Of a stretch of DNA of 63,777 nucleotides, positions 10,503 through 21,007 are shown piece after piece (within the stretch, counting starts at the first letter, position 1; each line of letters starts with the position of its first letter). The DNA comes from Nitrospira sp. (GTDB lineage Bacteria; Nitrospirota; Nitrospiria; Nitrospirales; Nitrospiraceae), in NCBI GenBank assembly GCA_018242685.1, contig JAFEBM010000050.1:1-63777 (forward strand), in the 5' to 3' direction. The position numbers and the translations under genes were made by a program. The notes beneath the pieces were generated by a model, which worked only from the letters and a program-made list of their open reading frames with translations, was not told the DNA's origin and made no database searches.

Positions 10503-11153
10503 TCAGCGCCTGCACTCGGGCAAGTGCTGCACGCATTGCCGAAGCCAAGAGCCGATTTGATCGAGCAATACGGCAATCGCTCGATTGGCGGCTTGGACAC
10601 CCCCATAAGGATTCTCGCTCGTGGCGTTCTCCACGACCTCAAAAGCCCGCGTGCTCAGGATCGTCGCCCCTTTCAGGTCGACCAACTGCGCTCGGACCAT
10701 CACCCGCACTCGACTGGGTTGTTGAAGAAATTCCTGCTGTAACAGAAATCCGTGGGTATCAAGACGATAGTCTCCGTGGATCGAGCTTGCCAGCGGAATC
10801 ACAGCACGCCACACATCATTCTGCTGATTGAGCGCTTGAACCATCAATGGGGTGAACATGCGCACCGGCGTATCGGCCCATTGATTCACCGCATAGTAGT
10901 CCAGTTCGTAGGGTCGCTTGACATACACCATGCGCTGCGTCTCAAATCCGGGCTCGGCTTGAGGCGGGCTCACGAGCAGCACAGGGCCGTCAAGCCTATC
11001 GGACCGGGCCTCGCTGGGCCATCCATCAAGGCTCAATTGATAGGTATGGATATTCGAAGAATCCGCGTGGGGCGACAAGCAACCAGCCGTCAACGCCAAC
11101 AGCGCACAGGCAACATGTGCCAATCGATAGTTCATCATGTCATGACCGTACAC
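10503..11153 (-). CDS. ABC-type transport auxiliary lipoprotein (PqiC/YmbA-like)
   Basis: Predicted outer-membrane lipoprotein of the family that accompanies MCE/Mla lipid transporters. The N-terminus carries a hydrophobic stretch ending in a lipobox LTAGC (Cys25 from the GTG at 11153). The body contains the PPQAEPGFETQRMVY and YELDYYAVNQWADTP segments typical of this auxiliary family. It is the last gene of a four-gene minus-strand operon, starting 12 bases after the MCE gene stop. The start could also be one of two ATG codons six or seven codons further in. It probably docks lipids delivered by the MCE protein at the outer membrane. Confidence 0.82.
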   Translation of the reverse strand: MYGHDMMNYRLAHVACALLALTAGCLSPHADSSNIHTYQLSLDGWPSEARSDRLDGPVLLVSPPQAEPGFETQRMVYVKRPYELDYYAVNQWADTPVRMFTPLMVQALNQQNDVWRAVIPLASSIHGDYRLDTHGFLLQQEFLQQPSRVRVMVRAQLVDLKGATILSTRAFEVVENATSENPYGGVQAANRAIAVLLDQIGSWLRQCVQHLPECRR

Positions 11154-11165
11154 AGACCCTAACCG

Positions 11166-12128
11166 TTATTCCCCCGGTCCGCGTGACGGGGACTTTCGTC
11201 CAAACACCAGCGAGCTCGGCTCCCGTTCCACTTCACGCGCCACACGAGTCAATGTACCGGTGAGCTGTCGAAGCTCCGTCACCAACAAGCCGGCCTCGGG
11301 AAGAGTCCGTCTGGTGAACTGTTGCAATTCGGGTTTGGCTTCATTGACGACCGCTCCGACGGTCTTGCTCGTGCGAGCCAGTTCGTCGGTCGCCGTGCCC
11401 AGCGCCGCAACGCTCTTGTTGATTCCGGCGAGTAAGGTCGGAACCTCCGCATTCAACGACGCCGTCAGCTTGGCAAGATTGTCGGCGCTCCTGGCCGCAC
11501 CGTTCAAGCTTTGCTCAATTTGAATCTTGTGGGCCGCAATGGTCTGGGCGATATCGGAGAGATCCTTGATCGTTCGCGTCAGCATGGTGCGATTGTCTTC
11601 ATCCAGGACCTTCGCCGCCCCTTTTGCCGCCGCATCAAGATCGACCAACAGTTGAGCCAGGCCTTCTTCTGAAAGTAAGCGGGAGACGGCTTCATCCAAG
11701 CGGAAGAAGAGGGAGGGACCGGTCTTGATGATCGGATAGGTTTGTCCTTCCTGAGCCTGCAACGAGGGGGCGTCTCGGCTTCCTCCCTTCAAATTGATTG
11801 TGGCTAGACCGGTGAGCCCCTGCGTCTCGAGCACGGCAATCGTGTCGGTCTTGATCGGCGTCCCGCGCACAATATCCAGAGTCAGAAGCACTTCCTCAGG
11901 GTTATTGGGATTCAGGGCAATGGTCTTGACTCGACCCACGTCGACACCGCGATACTTGACGGTGGAATTGACGCTCAATCCTGCGACGGATTCCCTCATA
12001 TAGGCCTCGTATCGGTCGTAAGAACCGCGGTAGTCGGTCTTCCCGAGCCACAAAATTCCAACCAAGACCGCCGCCCCCAGAAATGCCACGAACGAGCCGA
12101 CCAGAATATAGTTGACCTTGGGTTCCAT
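11166..12128 (-). CDS. MlaD-family MCE-domain lipid-binding protein
   Basis: Periplasmic substrate-binding subunit of a lipid ABC transporter. Residues 7-29 form one membrane anchor. Residues 38-115 are an MCE domain (VKYRGVDVGRVKTIALNP, ending in GLTGLATINLKGG). The rest is a long, mostly helical region with repeated Ala/Leu-rich heptads that likely forms a needle or hexamer tail. At 320 residues it is longer than E. coli MlaD and closer to PqiB or plant TGD2-like forms. It lies between the ATPase and lipoprotein genes of the same operon. Confidence 0.9.
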   Translation of the reverse strand: MEPKVNYILVGSFVAFLGAAVLVGILWLGKTDYRGSYDRYEAYMRESVAGLSVNSTVKYRGVDVGRVKTIALNPNNPEEVLLTLDIVRGTPIKTDTIAVLETQGLTGLATINLKGGSRDAPSLQAQEGQTYPIIKTGPSLFFRLDEAVSRLLSEEGLAQLLVDLDAAAKGAAKVLDEDNRTMLTRTIKDLSDIAQTIAAHKIQIEQSLNGAARSADNLAKLTASLNAEVPTLLAGINKSVAALGTATDELARTSKTVGAVVNEAKPELQQFTRRTLPEAGLLVTELRQLTGTLTRVAREVEREPSSLVFGRKSPSRGPGE

Positions 12129-12203
12129 CTTTTGTGTCTTCAGCCGTACAAATCTCGCCGCTCGTACCCCATCAGATGAACGATTCTTCCATCAAGGTAT
12201 GCT

Positions 12204-13013
12204 TCACGTGCGGCGACCCTCGTGGTTCCACGCCGCCTGTTCGCTTGCCGCCCTCCCGCGTGGACCTTGGAAGTATTCACGGATGACAGGATCATCCGAT
12301 CGGGACAACTCCTGCATGGTGCCGATGCCCAACACCGTTCCATGACCGAGCACCGCCACACGATTGGCGATCCGCCACAGTGAATCCAGGTCGTGCGTCA
12401 CCATCACCACCGTCAGCCCATGGAGACTCTTTAACGAGAGGACAAGATCATCGAATCCCGCAGCGATGATCGGGTCGAGTCCGGCAGTCGGCTCGTCGAG
12501 AAACAATAACTCCGGGTCCATGACGATCGCTCGGGCGAGCGCCGCCCGTCGCCGCATCCCTCCGCTGAGTTGGTTAGGGTACTTGCCGGCGCTGTCCGGC
12601 GGTAATCCCACCATCGCAATTTTGGCAGCGACGATGTCACGAATCAATCCAGCGCTCAGCGTCGTGTGCTCGCGCAACGGCACAGCGACGTTCTCCGCCA
12701 GCGTGAACGAACTAAACAAGGCGCCATGCTGGAACATCACACCGAACCGGCGGTGGATGGGATGGCCATCTCCCGCTTCCAATCGCCGGCTGTCTATTCC
12801 GAACAGTCGGATCGTTCCCGCCGAAGGTGTGATCAGGCCGATGATCTCCCGCAACAACGTCGTCTTGCCGCACCCGTTACCGCCCGCAATCGCAAAGATT
12901 TCACCCCGCCGAATGGATAGGCTGACGTCGTCATGCACGACTGCCGATCCGAACCGTGTCGTCACATGGCTCACTTCGATGATCGGCGTCGTGGTTTCTG
13001 TCGCCGATATCAT
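12204..13013 (-). CDS. MlaF-like ABC transporter ATP-binding protein
   Basis: Cytoplasmic ATPase of the lipid transporter. Visible motifs: Walker A GGNGCGKTT (residues 44-52, with GGNG in place of the common GPNG/GESG), signature LSGGM near 147, Walker B LLFLDEP near 168, and the switch histidine in VMVTHD. The C-terminal extension after residue 245 is rich in Arg and Gly. It starts 43 bases downstream of the permease stop. The first ATG at 13013 lacks a clear ribosome binding site, so an internal start cannot be excluded. Confidence 0.92.
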   Translation of the reverse strand: MISATETTTPIIEVSHVTTRFGSAVVHDDVSLSIRRGEIFAIAGGNGCGKTTLLREIIGLITPSAGTIRLFGIDSRRLEAGDGHPIHRRFGVMFQHGALFSSFTLAENVAVPLREHTTLSAGLIRDIVAAKIAMVGLPPDSAGKYPNQLSGGMRRRAALARAIVMDPELLFLDEPTAGLDPIIAAGFDDLVLSLKSLHGLTVVMVTHDLDSLWRIANRVAVLGHGTVLGIGTMQELSRSDDPVIREYFQGPRGRAASEQAAWNHEGRRT

Positions 13014-13056
13014 GGGTACGCTCTCGTGCAGGACCCCGCCTTCCTATTCATCATCA

Positions 13057-14172
13057 TTAAAGATCCCACCAATTGAGCAAGATGCTGCAGATCGCGTCGA
13101 ATACGATCACCAGAAAAATCCCCTGCACGACACTGATGGTGGTGTGTCGGCCGACATCGTCCACACCGCCTCTGATCTGAAATCCCTGATAACAGCCCAC
13201 CAACGCGATGATCGCCGCGAAGAACGGCGCCTTCCCTAAGCCGATGAGAAAATGCCGTACCGGAACAGCTTCATCAAAGCGAGCGATAAACTCCACGAAA
13301 CTCACATTGAGCTCTCCCAAGGCAATCAGCATGCCTCCGAACACACCCACTGCGTCCGCGTACACCGTTAACAGAGGGAGGGCGATGACCAGGGCCAGCG
13401 CTCGTGGCAACACAAGTAAATTCATCGGCGAGATGCCCAAGGTCCGCACCGCATCCAATTCTTCCGTCACCTTCATGGTGCCGATCTCAGCCGCATAGGC
13501 GGATCCCGAACGACCGGCAATGAGGATGGCCACGATCAATGGGGCAATTTCGCGCAACAGCGAGATGCCGACCAGATCCACGATGAAAATGTTGGTGCCG
13601 AACTTACGGAGCTGTTCCGCGCCCTGATAGGCGATCACGACACCGACCAGAAACGTCAACAGGCCGGTGATCGGCAAGGCCCGCACCCCGTCCAGTTCCA
13701 CGATGCGCAAGAGCGTCCGCCATCGAATGGAACGTGGCCGTATCAGCGCTCGGCTGAACGCGATGGTGCTTTCTCCGACGAATGCGAGCGCGCGAATTGC
13801 GGACGCTTGACGAGACTGCACGGCACGCGTGAGGCTTTCCATCCACCTCGTACCGACCGAGACCCCTCGCTCGGGCCGTGACCACTGAGTTTCTACGCTC
13901 CGGAGTAATTCGGCAAATTCAGGCTTCAACCCTTGGAGGGCGGTCTGCTGCCCCTTGCGCCGCGCGCCGTCGATACAGCGCCGTAGGATGAGGGCGCCGC
14001 CCGTATCCATAGCGGTCACTTCGCCGGCGTCGTAGAGAACGGTGGGGCTCTCAGGCCAACGGAGCACGCGGCCACCCCGCTCCAGTTGGGACAAATGTGG
14101 AAGGGTCCAAGACCCTCGGCAGTGAATCACATTATCTTTGACAGAGATGGTGGCCTGTTCCATCGGGTTCAC
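13057..14172 (-). CDS. MlaE-like ABC permease with N-terminal STAS domain
   Basis: Inner-membrane permease of the Mla/Mce lipid transport system. Residues 1-100 form a STAS-like domain (VLYDAGEVTAMDTGGALIL), here fused to the permease rather than encoded as a separate MlaB. Residues 130-371 hold the MlaE core with about five membrane segments and the conserved motif LLREIAPLIVAILIAGRSGS. The reading begins at GTG 14172; ATG at 14163 is an alternative. It is the first gene of the operon and lies 89 bases downstream of ftsH on the same strand, so readthrough from ftsH is possible. Confidence 0.92.
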   Translation of the reverse strand: MNPMEQATISVKDNVIHCRGSWTLPHLSQLERGGRVLRWPESPTVLYDAGEVTAMDTGGALILRRCIDGARRKGQQTALQGLKPEFAELLRSVETQWSRPERGVSVGTRWMESLTRAVQSRQASAIRALAFVGESTIAFSRALIRPRSIRWRTLLRIVELDGVRALPITGLLTFLVGVVIAYQGAEQLRKFGTNIFIVDLVGISLLREIAPLIVAILIAGRSGSAYAAEIGTMKVTEELDAVRTLGISPMNLLVLPRALALVIALPLLTVYADAVGVFGGMLIALGELNVSFVEFIARFDEAVPVRHFLIGLGKAPFFAAIIALVGCYQGFQIRGGVDDVGRHTTISVVQGIFLVIVFDAICSILLNWWDL

Positions 14173-14261
14173 GCTGTCGGGAGTCTTGGGACTTCACGCG
14201 ATCGAGCACATCCTCGGTCACCATCATTTCCGACGACAGCAAGGAAGTCGTCATGCCCGAT

Positions 14262-16064
14262 TCACGTCGCCTCCAAGACGGCTTTGAGCTCCGCACCCGT
14301 AATCACCTCCCGTTCCAACAAGAGCTGCGCTCCTTGTTGCAAGGCGGGTTTCCGATCTTCCAGCAATCGCCTCACCCGTCCGTACTGTTCATCAACGATC
14401 CGCCGCACCTCGCAATCTATTTCACGGGCGGTCGCTTCGGAATAATCGCCTTTTTCAGAGGCGACCGGAAGCTGAAGGAATTGCGGCTGTCGCTCTCGTT
14501 CCAACGTGATGGTGCCGAGTTTCTCGCTCATTCCATAGGCCTTCACCATGCTTTTTGCGATGTCCGTGGCCTTGACGAGATCGTTTTGCGCCCCTGTGGA
14601 GGCTTCCCCGAAAATCGTTTCTTCGGCGATCCTTCCACCGAGCAACACGGCGACTTTATTCTCCAATTCCGATTTCGTCATCAAAAACCGGTCTTCCGTC
14701 GGAAGCTGCAACGTGTAGCCGAGCGCCGCCACGCCGCGAGGAATGATGGAGATCTTCTGCACTTGATCGGAGCCTGGGATGGAAAGAGCGACGAGTGCGT
14801 GGCCGGTTTCATGAAACGCGACCCGTTCCTTCTCCATCTTATTCAGGACGCGATTTTTTTTCTCCAACCCGGCGATGATTCGCTCCACGGCCTCGTGCAA
14901 TTCGGAAATGCCCACCTGATCCTTGCCGCGGCGTACCGCCAACAACGCCGCTTCGTTGATGACATTCGCCAAATCCGCGCCGGAGAATCCCGGAGTCATC
15001 GCGGCAATCTGCTCGAGCTCGGCCTCCTGGTTCAACGCCACCTGTTTGGCATGAACGCGAAGAATATCCAAACGACCCTTTTTATCGGGGCGATCCACAG
15101 TCACATGGCGATCGAACCGCCCCGCGCGAAGCAGCGCGGGATCGAGAATTTCCGGGCGGTTGGTCGCGGCCATGAGAATGACGCCGACCCGAGGGTCGAA
15201 TCCGTCCATCTCCACCAACAGCTGGTTGAGTGTTTGCTCGCGCTCCTCGTGCGTCATGGGTCCCACGCCGCGCGCTTTTCCCAGCGCATCCAATTCATCG
15301 ATGAAGATAATGCAGGGAGCTTTGCTCTTTGCTTGTTCGAACAGATCACGAACCCGCGCCGCGCCGACGCCGACGAACATCTCGACGAACTCTGAGCCGC
15401 TGATGCTGAAGAACGTCACCCCGGCTTCACCGGCCACGGCGCGGGCCAGCAAGGTCTTCCCGGTGCCCGGTGGGCCGACCAGCAGGATGCCCTTGGGAAT
15501 TTTGCCGCCCAGCTTGGTGAATTTCTCCGGCGTCTTGAGGAACTCGATCACCTCCTGTAATTCTTCCTTGGCCTCGTCTACGCCCGCCACATCCGCGAAT
15601 GTCACCTTGACATCCTTCTCCACATAGATCTTCGCCTTGGACTGACCGACCTGCATGAAACCGCCCTGAGCCTGACCCAGTCGTCGAAAGATGAAGAACC
15701 AGATACCGCCAAAGAGGGCGACCGGGATGACCCATGACAGGAGATCGCGCCAAAACGTGGATTCAATGACACCGGTAAAAGTCACTCCATGTCGGTTGAG
15801 CTCACGGACGAGATCCGGATCCTCGACCCGCACGGTCGCAAAGGCTTTTTGTTCTTTGGATTCACCCTCAGGCTTCAACTTTCCGGTCAACACTTGGTTG
15901 GTCACGGAGACTTCCGCCACCTTCCCGGCCTCCACCAACTTCTTGAATTCGCTGTAGGGGAGTTCTTCAATCTTATTGAGGGCATGAAAGAGGTCGTGCA
16001 CGAACACCACCGCCATGACGGCGAGGAAGATGTACCATATAGAGAAAGAGACTTTTTTATTCAT
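14262..16064 (-). CDS. ftsH: ATP-dependent zinc metalloprotease FtsH
   Basis: Membrane-anchored AAA+ protease that degrades misassembled membrane proteins and regulatory proteins. Two membrane segments (residues 7-27 and about 107-127) flank a small periplasmic domain. The AAA module has Walker A GPPGTGKT near 195, Walker [12 protein letters not shown], and the second region of homology [18 protein letters not shown]. The protease module has the zinc motif HETGH near 417. The total of 600 residues is slightly short of E. coli FtsH, with a short C-terminal tail. A ribosome binding site AAGGAA lies about 10 bases upstream of ATG 16064. Confidence 0.97.
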   Translation of the reverse strand: MNKKVSFSIWYIFLAVMAVVFVHDLFHALNKIEELPYSEFKKLVEAGKVAEVSVTNQVLTGKLKPEGESKEQKAFATVRVEDPDLVRELNRHGVTFTGVIESTFWRDLLSWVIPVALFGGIWFFIFRRLGQAQGGFMQVGQSKAKIYVEKDVKVTFADVAGVDEAKEELQEVIEFLKTPEKFTKLGGKIPKGILLVGPPGTGKTLLARAVAGEAGVTFFSISGSEFVEMFVGVGAARVRDLFEQAKSKAPCIIFIDELDALGKARGVGPMTHEEREQTLNQLLVEMDGFDPRVGVILMAATNRPEILDPALLRAGRFDRHVTVDRPDKKGRLDILRVHAKQVALNQEAELEQIAAMTPGFSGADLANVINEAALLAVRRGKDQVGISELHEAVERIIAGLEKKNRVLNKMEKERVAFHETGHALVALSIPGSDQVQKISIIPRGVAALGYTLQLPTEDRFLMTKSELENKVAVLLGGRIAEETIFGEASTGAQNDLVKATDIAKSMVKAYGMSEKLGTITLERERQPQFLQLPVASEKGDYSEATAREIDCEVRRIVDEQYGRVRRLLEDRKPALQQGAQLLLEREVITGAELKAVLEAT

Positions 16065-16112
16065 CGCTCTCGTTCCTTCCGTAGGCCAATCAGGATCACG
16101 ACCGGAGAGCTG

Positions 16113-17090
16113 CTAAAACGCAAAATACGCGCCGAGTCCGAACGATTCGGTTTTCTGCGAATAGAAGAATTGCCCATAGGGATTATATCCATGATAGTAG
16201 TTGAAGAGAATCCGAAAGCGCCTGAACGATCCGGCCCTGAACATATCGAAGCCCATCAACAGATTCGTGTTGATATACCAATCCTGCGCCTCGACGGACT
16301 TAAAGTCCGCCGTCGCGACAGGCGTGAAGAGAATCGGATTCGTAAGCAGGCCAAAGCCATCGAATCGGCCCCATGGGGTTGGTGTCCGCGCTTCGAGTCC
16401 CCAGTGCAGTGTCCCCCGGTCGATCGTGGACGGTTCGACCTTGATCTTTACATCTCCTCCTCCATACAGACGCAGCCATTTCTGGAAGTCATAAGACACA
16501 ATCATATCGACTGCCTCGAACTTGAGGCCGATCGAGTGAAAATCCGGGTGATTATCTACGAACTCCGCCCCGAGGTGACTGCTCTGGTGATAAAAACGTA
16601 GGCGTCCGGACCAGTTTCCCTGACGCCAGGTCAGCGGGATGCCGACATTGAAATCGACGTTGGTGAACGCGGTATGCGCCGTGTCCAAGTCAAACTGGGC
16701 GAATACTCCGGTCAGGAGGCTGATCTGCCATCCGTTACAGCCCTGGCGCTTGGTGTAAAACCCAAAATTTTCTCCAAAGCCGACCGATCCATTGCTCTTA
16801 GCGCTCTGCGCAACGTTTGATGTGGTGGATTGCCAGAGGGCAAAAAATTGCGGCTGTTTCGGGTCGGCCAAAAGGGGACGAAAGAGATCGTCCGATGGAA
16901 ATATCTCACTCGTCGATTTTCCTTCGGAGAGCTCAGACGCTTGCCGATACCGACAATCCAGCACCTCTTTTATCGTCGGATCATCCGTCTTCTTATCGTT
17001 TGAATCGCCTGCGTAGACATTTCCCCCCAGCAAACCCATGATGGTCACTATCCCGACGACATATCGATCATACGGAACTCGCCGACCCAT
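16113..17090 (-). CDS. DUF1207-like outer-membrane protein
   Basis: Predicted secreted protein with a signal peptide and many alternating, aromatic-capped strands (LFNYYHGYNPYGQFFYSQ near the C-terminus, final residue Phe), consistent with an outer-membrane barrel. The segment DDLFRPLLADPKQPQFFA is the hallmark I recognise from the DUF1207 family. I chose ATG 17090 because it has the strong ribosome binding site GGGAGG seven bases upstream; the longer TTG frame from 17126 has none. The function of the family is unknown. It precedes ftsH on the same strand, with a 48-base gap. Confidence 0.8.
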   Translation of the reverse strand: MGRRVPYDRYVVGIVTIMGLLGGNVYAGDSNDKKTDDPTIKEVLDCRYRQASELSEGKSTSEIFPSDDLFRPLLADPKQPQFFALWQSTTSNVAQSAKSNGSVGFGENFGFYTKRQGCNGWQISLLTGVFAQFDLDTAHTAFTNVDFNVGIPLTWRQGNWSGRLRFYHQSSHLGAEFVDNHPDFHSIGLKFEAVDMIVSYDFQKWLRLYGGGDVKIKVEPSTIDRGTLHWGLEARTPTPWGRFDGFGLLTNPILFTPVATADFKSVEAQDWYINTNLLMGFDMFRAGSFRRFRILFNYYHGYNPYGQFFYSQKTESFGLGAYFAF

Positions 17091-17262
17091 GCCGTTCCTC
17101 CCGTCAAACGTTCGTGTGTGATACAACCCCAGCGCGTTTCCAATAGCATATTTCCAGTGAGAAATTCACATGGTTTTCTCGCACATCGCACTCGGTCGGT
17201 GGAGACGTCTTCAATCATGTTGGAATCACGACAGATGTGATGGATGTGTGAGGAACGGATGA

Positions 17263-19692
17263 TCAACCGGGAGCATTCGTCGCCGTCCGTGTCTTTCCCA
17301 TGAAGCTTTTGGTTGCATCCCATTTCCATTGACGGATCTCCGGCAGGTCTTCTCCGTGCTTCCTGATGTATTCCGTGTGCTCGATCCGCTTGTCGCGGAT
17401 GGCCTGTTTGGCATAGGCCGCCGCCGATCCCAGGCCGACGCGCTCGATCACGTCGGAAGCCAGGTGATACCGGTCCATGTCGTTCAGGAAGACCATGTCG
17501 AACGGCGTGGTGGTCGTGCCCTCTTCCTTGTAACCTCGCACGTGCAAATTCTTGTGATTGGTCCGTCGGTAGGTGAGCCGATGAATCAGCCAGGGATAGC
17601 CGTGATAGGCGAAGATGATCGGCTTGTCGGTGGTGAAGAACGTATCGAAATGCTTATCCGGCAACCCGTGCGGATGCTCGTTTTTGTCCTGCAACTTCAT
17701 CAGATCCACCACGTTGACGACCCGAATCTTGAGCGACGGCACGTATTCGCGCAAGAGCTGCACAGCCGCGAGCGTCTCCAGCGTGGGCACGTCGCCGGCG
17801 CATCCCATCACCACATCCGGCTCCCCGTCCTTGTCGTTGCTCGCCCATTCCCAAATGCCGATGCCGGCCGTGCAATGTTTCACCGCCGCATCCATGTCGA
17901 GATACTGCAGAGCCGGCTGCTTGCCGGCGACGATCACGTTCACGTAATCGCGACTGCGCAGGCAATGGTCCATGACCGACAACAGGCAATTGGCATCCGG
18001 CGGCAGATAGACCCGGATCACGTCGGCCTTCTTGTTCACGACATGGTCGATGAACCCCGGATCTTGGTGTGAGAACCCATTGTGGTCCTGCCGCCAGACG
18101 TGAGAGGTCAGCAAATAGTTCAGTGACGCGATGGGCCGACGCCAAGAAATCTCATGGGCAGTCTTGAGCCACTTGGCATGTTGGTTGAACATTGAATCGA
18201 CGATATGAACGAAGGCTTCATAGGTCGTGAACAGTCCGTGCCGACCCGTGAGCAGATACCCTTCGAGCCAACCCTGACACGTATGTTCGCTCAGGATTTC
18301 CATTGAGCGGCCGTCCGGAGCGAGGTGATCGTCGTCCGGCCCTCGTTCCGCCATCCAGGCGCGGTCCGAGACATCCAGCACGGCGCCGAGCCGGTTCGAG
18401 GTGAGCTCGTCGGGAGCCATGATGCGGAAATTCCGGTTGCGCATGCTCTTGGCAACGGTGTCGCGTAAAAATGCGCCCAGCACCTTGGTCGCCTCGTCGA
18501 CGATGGCTCCCGGCATCGACACGTCCACGGCATAGTCGCGAAAATCGGGGAGACGAAGGTCCCGTAGCAGCAGTCCGCCGTTGGCATGCAGGTTGGCCCC
18601 CATCCGACGATGACCTGCCGGCGCGAGTGCGGCCAACTCGGGCATCAACGCGCCGTTCGCATCGAACAACTCATCCGGCCGATAGCTCTTCATCCAGGAT
18701 TCCAAGAGCCCGATATGGGCCGGTTTGGATGCCATCTCCGCCATCGGCACTTGGTGCGATCTCCAAGAGCCTTCGGTTTTCTTGCCGTCGACTTCCTTGG
18801 GGCCGGTCCATCCTTTGGGGCTGCGCAAGACGATCACCGGCCACCGTGGCCGAACGGGCGTCTTCTTCCCCTCAGCCGCTTCTTGCCGCGCCTCTTGCTG
18901 AATCGCCTTGATACGCGCCAACACGGCATCCAACGTGCCTGCCATCGTTTGGTGCATCGGCTGCGGCTCTGAGCCTTCGACATAGTAAGGTTCGTAGCCG
19001 TATCCGAGGAGCAAGCTGTGCAGCTCGTCATGACTGATCCGTGCCAGGATGGTGGGGTTCGCAATTTTGTAGCCGTTCAAGTGCAGGATCGGCAGCACGG
19101 CTCCGTCGGTGACGGGGTTGAGGAATTTGTTCGAATGCCAGGAGGCGGCCAGCGGGCCTGTCTCCGCCTCTCCATCGCCGATGACACAGGCCACAATCAA
19201 GTCGGGATTGTCGAAGGCAGCCCCATAGGCATGGGATAGCGCGTACCCCAATTCTCCGCCTTCGTGGATCGAGCCGGGCGTCTCAGGCGCGACGTGACTC
19301 GGGATTCCGCCGGGGAAAGAAAACTGCCGAAATAGGCGCTTCATGCCTTCCGCGTCCTGACTCACATCCGGATACACCTCGCTGTATGTGCCTTCGAGAT
19401 AGACGTTCGCCACGGCCGCGGGACCGCCATGGCCGGGCCCACAAATGAAGATCATGTTCAGGTCGTCCCGTTTGATGACCCGATTCAGATGGACGTAGAT
19501 GAAATTCAGTCCCGGTGTCGTGCCCCAATGGCCCAGCAGGCGAGGCTTGATGTGCTCGATCGTCAAGGGCTGCCGCAGCAGCGGATTGTCGAGCAGATAG
19601 ATCTGTCCTACCGAGAGGTAATTGGCGGCCCGCCAATAGGCATCCATCTGTTTCAGTAAGTCGGCATTCAATGGTGGTGTCTGTTCCTTCAT
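17263..19692 (-). CDS. xfp: Phosphoketolase (xylulose-5-P/fructose-6-P phosphoketolase)
   Basis: Thiamine-diphosphate enzyme that splits xylulose 5-phosphate or fructose 6-phosphate with phosphate to give acetyl phosphate and a shorter sugar phosphate. The length of about 809 residues matches the family. Recognisable sequences are the N-terminal phosphoketolase signature ending in YSEVYP, the cofactor motif [19 protein letters not shown], and the middle-domain segment [18 protein letters not shown]. Three consecutive ATG codons occur at the start. I chose the third (19692) because AGGAG sits six bases before it. The gene begins 12 bases after the acetate kinase stop, forming an ackA-xfp operon that converts sugar phosphates to acetate and ATP, or supplies acetyl units if the kinase runs in reverse. 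Confidence 0.96.
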   Translation of the reverse strand: MKEQTPPLNADLLKQMDAYWRAANYLSVGQIYLLDNPLLRQPLTIEHIKPRLLGHWGTTPGLNFIYVHLNRVIKRDDLNMIFICGPGHGGPAAVANVYLEGTYSEVYPDVSQDAEGMKRLFRQFSFPGGIPSHVAPETPGSIHEGGELGYALSHAYGAAFDNPDLIVACVIGDGEAETGPLAASWHSNKFLNPVTDGAVLPILHLNGYKIANPTILARISHDELHSLLLGYGYEPYYVEGSEPQPMHQTMAGTLDAVLARIKAIQQEARQEAAEGKKTPVRPRWPVIVLRSPKGWTGPKEVDGKKTEGSWRSHQVPMAEMASKPAHIGLLESWMKSYRPDELFDANGALMPELAALAPAGHRRMGANLHANGGLLLRDLRLPDFRDYAVDVSMPGAIVDEATKVLGAFLRDTVAKSMRNRNFRIMAPDELTSNRLGAVLDVSDRAWMAERGPDDDHLAPDGRSMEILSEHTCQGWLEGYLLTGRHGLFTTYEAFVHIVDSMFNQHAKWLKTAHEISWRRPIASLNYLLTSHVWRQDHNGFSHQDPGFIDHVVNKKADVIRVYLPPDANCLLSVMDHCLRSRDYVNVIVAGKQPALQYLDMDAAVKHCTAGIGIWEWASNDKDGEPDVVMGCAGDVPTLETLAAVQLLREYVPSLKIRVVNVVDLMKLQDKNEHPHGLPDKHFDTFFTTDKPIIFAYHGYPWLIHRLTYRRTNHKNLHVRGYKEEGTTTTPFDMVFLNDMDRYHLASDVIERVGLGSAAAYAKQAIRDKRIEHTEYIRKHGEDLPEIRQWKWDATKSFMGKTRTATNAPG

Positions 19693-19704
19693 CATCATCT
19701 CCTC

Positions 19705-20928
19705 TCAGCGATCTCTATTCTCCTTGCCAAGTAACCGAACGACGGACTCGGCAATCTCGCGTTCTTCATCAGTGGGAATCACGCGCACTCTCACTCGACT
19801 ATCTTCGGATGAAATAACCGGTTGATGAGTTTCATTGGCGGGTTCGTTGATGACGATGCCCAGAAATTCCAATCCGGCGCAGATACGCTTTCGAATCGCG
19901 GGAGCATGCTCCCCGATCCCGGCACTGAAAACCAACGTGTCCAATCCGCCCAACACCGCCGCCAACGCACCGATCCATTTTCTAGCCTGATAACAAAACA
20001 ACTCTATCGCCTCGGCCGCTCGTGAATCGTGTTGCTCTTGCTTGAGTAAGTCCCGCATGTCCGAACTCAACTCGGACAGGCCCAGCAATCCTGATTCGGT
20101 ATTGATCATCCCGTGGAACTGCTCCACGGTCATCCCTTCCGTGCGAGCCAAATAGGAAACGAGTCCTGGATCGAGATCGCCTGATCGACGGCTCATGGGC
20201 AAGCCGGATGCGGGGGTGAAACCCATCGTCGTATCCAGCGCTTGTCCATTCTTGACCGCCGCCATACTGGCGCCGTTTCCGAGGTGCGCTAAAATGACGC
20301 GGCCCCCGGCCTCGGCCGGCCCGCCCACCCTCGCCAATTCTCGCATAAGAAACGCGTACGACAACCCGTGAAACCCATAGCGCTGAATACCCAGCTTCTC
20401 GTACCGCCTCGGAATCGGCAGCAGGCGCGCAACCCGCGGCATATCCCGGTGAAATGCCGTATCGAAACAGGCGACTTGGCTAAGAGTGGAATCATACCGA
20501 CAAAACGATTCGATCAAGGTCATTTCAGCCGGCAGATGGTCCGGACTGTAAGGGCATAGGCGACGAAGCTCCTCCAACAACTCGGGCGTGACTCGTTCGG
20601 GTCTGCTATAGGTCCTCCCACCATGGACGACACGATGCCCGACAGCACAGAGACGCCCACTACCGACCTGCTGCTCCAACCATTCGGTGATAAACCCGAC
20701 GCAGGCCCTATGGTCCGGTGCGTGAACGGCCCGACGACTCGATTGCTGCGTGGCCGCGTCGGTGACACGCATCTCGCTGTTCGGCAGACCGATCCGATCG
20801 ATCATGCCGCGCGTCACCGGCACGGAAAGATCCACGGTTCGGAATAGAGCAAACTTGATACTGGATGATCCGCCGTTGATCGTGAGAATGAACGGGCTCT
20901 GATCCAGTCGATTCATGTTGTCAGCCAT
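19705..20928 (-). CDS. ackA: Acetate kinase
   Basis: Interconverts acetyl phosphate plus ADP with acetate plus ATP. The 407-residue protein has the family signatures LTINGGSSSIKF at the N-terminus and GHRVVHGG and FDTAFH in the middle, followed by RYGFHG and AHLGNGAS. Near the C-terminus it carries LVFSAGIGEHAP. It is the first gene of a two-gene operon with phosphoketolase, whose product acetyl phosphate is its substrate. It is divergent from marC; the 79-base gap holds the promoters of both. Confidence 0.96.
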   Translation of the reverse strand: MADNMNRLDQSPFILTINGGSSSIKFALFRTVDLSVPVTRGMIDRIGLPNSEMRVTDAATQQSSRRAVHAPDHRACVGFITEWLEQQVGSGRLCAVGHRVVHGGRTYSRPERVTPELLEELRRLCPYSPDHLPAEMTLIESFCRYDSTLSQVACFDTAFHRDMPRVARLLPIPRRYEKLGIQRYGFHGLSYAFLMRELARVGGPAEAGGRVILAHLGNGASMAAVKNGQALDTTMGFTPASGLPMSRRSGDLDPGLVSYLARTEGMTVEQFHGMINTESGLLGLSELSSDMRDLLKQEQHDSRAAEAIELFCYQARKWIGALAAVLGGLDTLVFSAGIGEHAPAIRKRICAGLEFLGIVINEPANETHQPVISSEDSRVRVRVIPTDEEREIAESVVRLLGKENRDR

Positions 20929-21007
20929 CTCGACAGCGCATTGTAAGGAGGTCTACAGTTCAAAGGCACCCGCAGCTTCCATTACTCAATAACGAAGGAG
21001 TGTACCG

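Noticed and set aside
14253..15395. Long plus-strand open frame of 380 codons
   Set aside because: It is antisense to ftsH, whose domains and motifs are complete; the composition is that of a shadow frame.
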